A stretch of 8,888 bases of DNA from DAIOHQ01 sp036744635. GTDB taxonomy: Bacteria; Planctomycetota; Phycisphaerae; Tepidisphaerales; Tepidisphaeraceae. Positions 5,985 to 8,888 of the stretch are shown one piece after another (the stretch's first letter is position 1; every line of letters starts with the position of its first letter). A program made the translations under genes and the position numbers. The stretch lies in assembly GCA_036744635.1 (NCBI GenBank), contig DAIOHQ010000209.1:1-8888 (forward strand), written 5' to 3'. The notes under the pieces are model-generated. The model saw only the letters and a program-made list of their open reading frames with translations. It did not search any database and was not told the DNA's origin.

Positions 5985-7355
5985 ATGCCAGCCCATCGAC
6001 TCGTGATCCCCGCCAGCGCCGCTGCCCTCGCCCTCCTCTCCCTCATCATTTACCTGCAGGGATTCCGCTACTACACCGTCGGCGACGCCCTGCCCGCGGA
6101 ACTCATGCCGATTTCGGTGCTTCACGAAGGAAATTTCGACTTCAACGAATTTCCCGGTAATTCCGGCAACCTCCCCTACTATTTCGTGCGCGTCAACGTC
6201 CGGGTCATCTCCTTCTATCCCATCGTCCCCGGCCTGCTCAACGTCCCGGTCTACTGGGTCGCCGACAAACTCGGCATGAACCTCGCAAGCGAGCGCGGAA
6301 CGCTCTCCTTCTACACCGCTTCGGGAATCTGCGCCCTCTCCGTCGCCGCGATGTTTCTGGCCCTAAGCCAAGTTGCCAAACGCCTTTGGATTGCCGCCCT
6401 TTTCGCCCTCATCTACGCCTTCGGCACGGAAATCTGGCCAGTCGCCTCGCGACTCCTGTGGCAGCACGGCCCGTCCCTGCTCTTCCTCTCCGCCGCCCTC
6501 GCCTGCATCCTCGCCAAAGACCGGCGCTGGACCCCGCTCAGCGGTTTTTTCCTGGGGATGGCCGTCTGGACCAGACCCGCCAACATCGTCTTCGCAGCCC
6601 CCATCGCCCTCTACCTGCTTCTGCACGAGCGCCGCCGAATATGGGCCTTCCTCGCGCTTGCCGCCATACCCGCCCTGTTGATGGCCTGGTACTCCCATGC
6701 CTACTGGGGCACCATCACCGCACTCGGCCAAGGCCACCGCCCCGGCGCCCAGCACGGCATCCACCACACCGGCTTCCAAACCCCGCTGTTGACCGGCCTG
6801 TCCGGCGTCCTCCTCAGCCCCGCCCGCGGCCTGTTCATCTTCACGCCCGTGTTCTTGTTCTCATTCGGATTTCTCCTCTGGGTTTTCATTGCCCCGCTGC
6901 GCCGGCTCCTCGCCGTAGGGTGGGCGTACTCGCCCACCGCTTCCACCTCCCCGCCCACCACCCCAAATCAACGTGTCTACCCCTACCTCGCCATCGCCGC
7001 CCTCGCTGACATCATTCTCTTCGCCCGCTGGAACGTCTGGTGGGGAGGCCATTCCTTCGGATACCGCATGTTGATCGAAACCGCCCCCATCCTCATCATT
7101 TTTCTCATGGAGGCCTGGCAGCGCCTCCTCCACAAACACCTCCCCCTCAACCTGCTCTTCTGCCTCCTCGTGCTAACCAGCGTTTACATCCAATTCCTCG
7201 GCGCCCTCTATTATCCCGGCGGTTTCAACACCAGCCCAACCGACATCGACACCGACCGCCCCCGCCTCTGGCAAATCCGCGACACCGAACTCATTCGCCT
7301 CCACCGCAAGTTCATCGCCGACTGCGGCTCCGACAACACCCATCTGGAGCGATAG
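5985..7355 (+). CDS. Polytopic membrane protein, GT-C/family-39-like glycosyltransferase
   Basis: Integral membrane protein of 456 residues with about ten hydrophobic segments (roughly 7-26, 107-128, 133-149, 163-178, 185-213, 219-236, 282-304, 332-347, 366-377, 388-408). After the first helix comes a long, presumably periplasmic loop with YYTVGDALPAELMP (29-42) and GNFDFNEF; an acidic residue here (D34) is where GT-C enzymes usually place their catalytic carboxylate. Other conserved-looking blocks are YPIVPGLLNVPVYW (78-91), LLSPARGLFIFTPV (276-289) and WNVWWGGHSFGYRML (349-363). These fit membrane glycosyltransferases that use polyprenyl-phosphate sugars, but donor and acceptor cannot be told. 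The frame is open upstream to 5856, but that start is TTG and the extension, including an in-frame ATG at 5880, falls in the palindromic element and is not hydrophobic, so I chose the ATG at 5985, which lacks a clear Shine-Dalgarno. Residues 311-319 are encoded by a dispersed repeat. Confidence 0.75.
   Translation: MPAHRLVIPASAAALALLSLIIYLQGFRYYTVGDALPAELMPISVLHEGNFDFNEFPGNSGNLPYYFVRVNVRVISFYPIVPGLLNVPVYWVADKLGMNLASERGTLSFYTASGICALSVAAMFLALSQVAKRLWIAALFALIYAFGTEIWPVASRLLWQHGPSLLFLSAALACILAKDRRWTPLSGFFLGMAVWTRPANIVFAAPIALYLLLHERRRIWAFLALAAIPALLMAWYSHAYWGTITALGQGHRPGAQHGIHHTGFQTPLLTGLSGVLLSPARGLFIFTPVFLFSFGFLLWVFIAPLRRLLAVGWAYSPTASTSPPTTPNQRVYPYLAIAALADIILFARWNVWWGGHSFGYRMLIETAPILIIFLMEAWQRLLHKHLPLNLLFCLLVLTSVYIQFLGALYYPGGFNTSPTDIDTDRPRLWQIRDTELIRLHRKFIADCGSDNTHLER
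6915..6939. repeat. Dispersed hairpin repeat, copy 2, inside the membrane protein gene
   Basis: These 25 bases are the exact reverse complement of 3-27, with stem GGTGGGCG/CGCCCACC and a TACT loop. Read in frame they encode VGWAYSPT and the first base of the next Ala codon. The site is the loop between the hydrophobic segments ending near residue 304 and starting near 332, next to a Pro/Thr-rich stretch (STSPPTTPNQ). Confidence 0.85.
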
Positions 7356-7388
7356 TCGCGACACCCCATCAGCATCGACAACTGTCCC

Positions 7389-7550
7389 CTCTGACTTCTG
7401 ACTTTGCTCTGCTGAAATCCTCGAGGCGCTTCCGCGCTTGCCCCCTCTCCCGGTACTCCGGGAGAGGGTTGGGGTGAGGGTTCTGCGGCCTGCCGCAGAG
7501 GATCTCAGCAGAGCATTCTAGCTTCTAACTTCCATCTTCTGCCTTCTACC
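7389..7550. repeat. Heptanucleotide tandem repeat split by a palindromic element
   Basis: Units CTCTGAC and TTCTGAC occupy 7389-7402. The series resumes at 7516-7550 as TTCTAGC, TTCTAAC, TTCCATC, TTCTGCC and TTCTACC, seven degenerate 7-bp units in all. The interruption is the composite palindrome at 7405-7515. The last unit overlaps the stop codon (7546-7548, CTA on the plus strand) of the ribokinase gene. Confidence 0.65.
7405..7515. repeat. Composite palindromic element with 18-bp terminal inverted repeats
   Basis: Ends 7405-7422 and 7498-7515 are inverted repeats matching at 17 of 18 positions. Inside are hairpin 7443-7468 (11-bp perfect arms CCCTCTCCCGG, loop TACT), the motif TTGGGGTGAGGG, and hairpin 7483-7498 (CTGCGGC/GCCGCAG). 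The 7443-7480 core matches one half of the composite at 5711-5888. A dinucleotide TT lies at each border (7403-7404 and 7516-7517), as a short target duplication would leave. It occupies the gap between two convergent genes and may also aid termination. Confidence 0.75.
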
Positions 7551-8595
7551 CCTGCTCCCCCATCATCCTCTCCACCGCCTTCCGGTCCGGCAGCGCCGGC
7601 TGCGCCCCAAATGACTGGCAGCAAATCGCCCCTGCCGCATTGGCAAATCGCACTGCCCGAGACAGTTCCATCCCTTCCGCCCGCGCTACCGCCAGCGCCC
7701 CGGTAAACGCATCCCCCGCGGCCGTGGTATCCACCACCCGCACCTTGAATCCTTTGACTGCCTCGATCGCCCCGCCGGTCTCCACGATCATCGCCCCCTT
7801 CGCCCCCAGCTTCAGCACCACCCGTTTCGCCCCCCGCGCCACCAGCCCGCTGCCGATCTGCTTGGCATCGCTCACCTTCCTGCGCTTCACCCGCCCCGCC
7901 CCGCCCCGCGCGGGCGGGCCGGCCGACCGGCGCATTCCCAGCAGCATCTCCGCCTCCGACTCATTGGGCGTGAACACATCCACCGCGTACATCGCTCGCG
8001 GCAACCCCCCTTTCATCGGCGCCGGCGCCGGATCCAGAATCGTGTACACCCCGTGCCGCCGGCAGATGTTGATCGCGTGCGTCACCGCCTCAAACGGAAT
8101 TTCCAGTTGCATCACCACCACCGCCGCCTTGGCCAGCAGTCCCTCCACCCGTTCGATGTCGGCCACCGAAATCTTGTGGTTCGCCCCCGGCGCCACCACG
8201 ATCGAATTCTCCCCCTTGCGATCCACCAGGATCATCGCGCACCCACTGCTCGATCCTTCGCTGATCGTGACATGCTCGATATTCACCCCATGCTGCACCA
8301 ACCCATTGCGCAGCCGATCGCCAAAGTCATCATCCCCCACCCGCCCCACCATAAACACATTCCCCCCCAGCTTGGCCGCCGCCACCGCCTGATTGGCCCC
8401 CTTCCCTCCCGGCACCGTCACCAGGTCGCTCCCCAGGATCGTCTCCCCCGGCCGAGGAATCACCCGCGTCCGGCACACCAGATCCATGTTGATCGACCCG
8501 ATCACCACAATCGCCCGGCCGCTGTCCGCATTTCGCCCCAAGGCCGGGCCGCCGTTCTTCCCCCCCATCTCATCAAGTTCACGCATCCGCGACAT
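7546..8595 (-). CDS. rbsK: Ribokinase (PfkB family sugar kinase)
   Basis: Cytosolic kinase converting D-ribose plus ATP to ribose 5-phosphate, feeding the pentose phosphate pathway and nucleotide synthesis. PfkB signature 1 is VPGGKGANQAVAAAKLG (61-77) and signature 2 is VVDTTAAGDAFTGALA (287-302), with D295 the expected catalytic base. GSINMDLV (33-40) supplies N36/D38, the usual ribose contacts, and TPNESEAEML (209-218) is also typical. GGKGAN plus the Asn-x-Asp pair favour ribokinase over fructokinase or adenosine kinase. At 349 residues it is longer than the ~310 usual for two reasons: ~26 N-terminal residues before the first beta strand (other ATGs at 8586 and 8568 are possible starts), and an Arg/Pro/Gly-rich insert at about 222-241. 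No ribose transporter, RbsD or LacI-type regulator is adjacent, so it appears to be a stand-alone gene. Its stop codon lies in a tandem repeat. Confidence 0.92.
   Translation of the reverse strand: MSRMRELDEMGGKNGGPALGRNADSGRAIVVIGSINMDLVCRTRVIPRPGETILGSDLVTVPGGKGANQAVAAAKLGGNVFMVGRVGDDDFGDRLRNGLVQHGVNIEHVTISEGSSSGCAMILVDRKGENSIVVAPGANHKISVADIERVEGLLAKAAVVVMQLEIPFEAVTHAINICRRHGVYTILDPAPAPMKGGLPRAMYAVDVFTPNESEAEMLLGMRRSAGPPARGGAGRVKRRKVSDAKQIGSGLVARGAKRVVLKLGAKGAMIVETGGAIEAVKGFKVRVVDTTAAGDAFTGALAVARAEGMELSRAVRFANAAGAICCQSFGAQPALPDRKAVERMMGEQG
7890..7932. repeat. GC-rich imperfect palindrome inside the ribokinase gene
   Basis: A run of almost only C and G containing CCCGCCCCG facing CGGGCGGG and a CCGGCCGACCGG segment. 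It encodes the SAGPPARGGAGR segment between the NESEAEMLLG motif and the following helix. Compared with E. coli RbsK as I recall it, this place carries about 14 extra residues (~42 nt), which fits a small in-frame palindromic insertion. Confidence 0.55.
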
Positions 8596-8715
8596 GCCAA
8601 AACCATATCACGCCCCCCGCCTCCTGTCATCGCAAACTCCCGACACTTCCCCGACGTGGGTGCGTGACACTTCAGGCGGGTTTCCTTGATTGGGTGGAGC
8701 GGCCATCGCCACAAG

Positions 8716-8743
8716 TTGGTGGGGCGGACATTCCTGTCCGCCA
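8716..8743. repeat. Hairpin repeat GGCGGACA-TTCC-TGTCCGCC, copy 1
   Basis: Perfect 8-bp arms 8723-8730 and 8735-8742 with a TTCC loop. The 28-nt unit recurs directly at 8829-8856 with 24 of 28 bases conserved; three of the four changes lie outside the stem core or in the loop. Confidence 0.75.
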
Positions 8744-8766
8744 CGCCTGTTTAGCCTGCCGGGTGC

Positions 8767-8794
8767 CACAGGTCGGCGTACTCGCAGACCTGTG
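8767..8794. repeat. Hairpin with TACT loop
   Basis: CACAGGTC (8767-8774) pairs with GACCTGTG (8787-8794). Inside, GCG-TACT-CGC repeats the core of the 3-27/6915-6939 family with different outer stem sequence and one G-A mismatch. Confidence 0.7.
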
Positions 8795-8828
8795 CTCTTG
8801 CCTCCAAACTCCACCACCCCGCTCAATT

Positions 8829-8856
8829 CTGGTGGTGCGGACATTCTTGTCCGCAA
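8829..8856. repeat. Hairpin repeat TGCGGACA-TTCT-TGTCCGCA, copy 2
   Basis: Perfect 8-bp arms 8836-8843 and 8848-8855 with a TTCT loop; direct repeat of 8716-8743. The first stem pair is T-A here where copy 1 has G-C, a paired change that keeps the stem. Confidence 0.75.
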
Positions 8857-8871
8857 TGGCTGGATGAGTGG

Positions 8872-8888
8872 CAGGTGTACTCACCCTG
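8872..8888. repeat. Hairpin with TACT loop at the window edge
   Basis: GGTG (8874-8877), loop TACT (8878-8881) and CACC (8882-8885), with CAG/CTG continuing the stem past one bulged base. The element is cut by the window end, so its extent is unknown. Confidence 0.5.

Larger units (their letters stand above)
8596..8888. other. Gene-free region with a cluster of hairpin repeats
   Basis: No credible gene is seen upstream of ribokinase. The first ~115 bases (8596-8710) hold the presumed ribokinase promoter, but no convincing -35/-10 pair. The rest holds four hairpins: 8723-8742, 8767-8794, 8836-8855 and one running to the window edge at 8872-8888. Open frames here read low-complexity peptides generated by the repeats. 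Confidence 0.6.

Noticed and set aside
8608..8856. Overlapping small frames on both strands in the last 290 bases
   Set aside because: All are explained by hairpin repeats; no ribosome binding sites or recognisable domains.

Overview
This 8.9-kb, GC-rich window looks like chromosomal DNA of a planctomycete, most likely of the Phycisphaerae type. The best evidence is the N-terminus of the giant minus-strand protein, whose EPLEERRMLSA sequence is a variant of the LEPR-XLL export signature typical of planctomycete surface proteins. Supporting evidence is the density of short GC-rich palindromic repeats in and between the genes. This assignment is an inference from sequence features, not from a phylogenetic marker.

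Layout: (1) 1-54, a dispersed hairpin repeat and a good ribosome binding site. (2) 55-777 (+), a divergent thymidylate-kinase-like P-loop kinase with Arg in the Walker A lysine position. (3) 778-1016, a convergent gap with two large perfect inverted repeats. (4) 1017-5582 (-), a ~1,520-residue secreted multidomain protein. From the N-terminus it has an export motif, a YLPG-type beta domain, seven Ig-like repeats with an acid-phosphatase/phosphoesterase domain spliced into the second, then PPC-like, fibronectin III and PPC-like domains. (5) 5583-5984, a divergent gap holding a ~180-bp composite palindrome. (6) 5985-7355 (+), a polytopic membrane protein resembling GT-C/family-39 glycosyltransferases, with a copy of the window-start hairpin repeat fixed in frame in its coding sequence. 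(7) 7356-7545, a convergent gap in which a ~111-bp composite palindromic element interrupts a heptanucleotide tandem repeat. (8) 7546-8595 (-), ribokinase with an extra GC-rich low-complexity insert. (9) 8596-8888, no gene but a cluster of hairpin repeats.

The four genes do not form an operon and show no common pathway: nucleotide kinase, surface phosphatase, membrane glycosyltransferase-like protein and ribose kinase. Neighbours alternate in strand (+ - + -), so each has its own promoter. I found no tRNA, rRNA, CRISPR array, transposase gene or defence system. The most distinctive content is (a) the repeat ecology: several hairpin families, many with a TACT/AGTA tetraloop, in every intergenic gap and apparently inside two coding sequences, and (b) the phosphatase domain nested within an Ig repeat of the surface protein.
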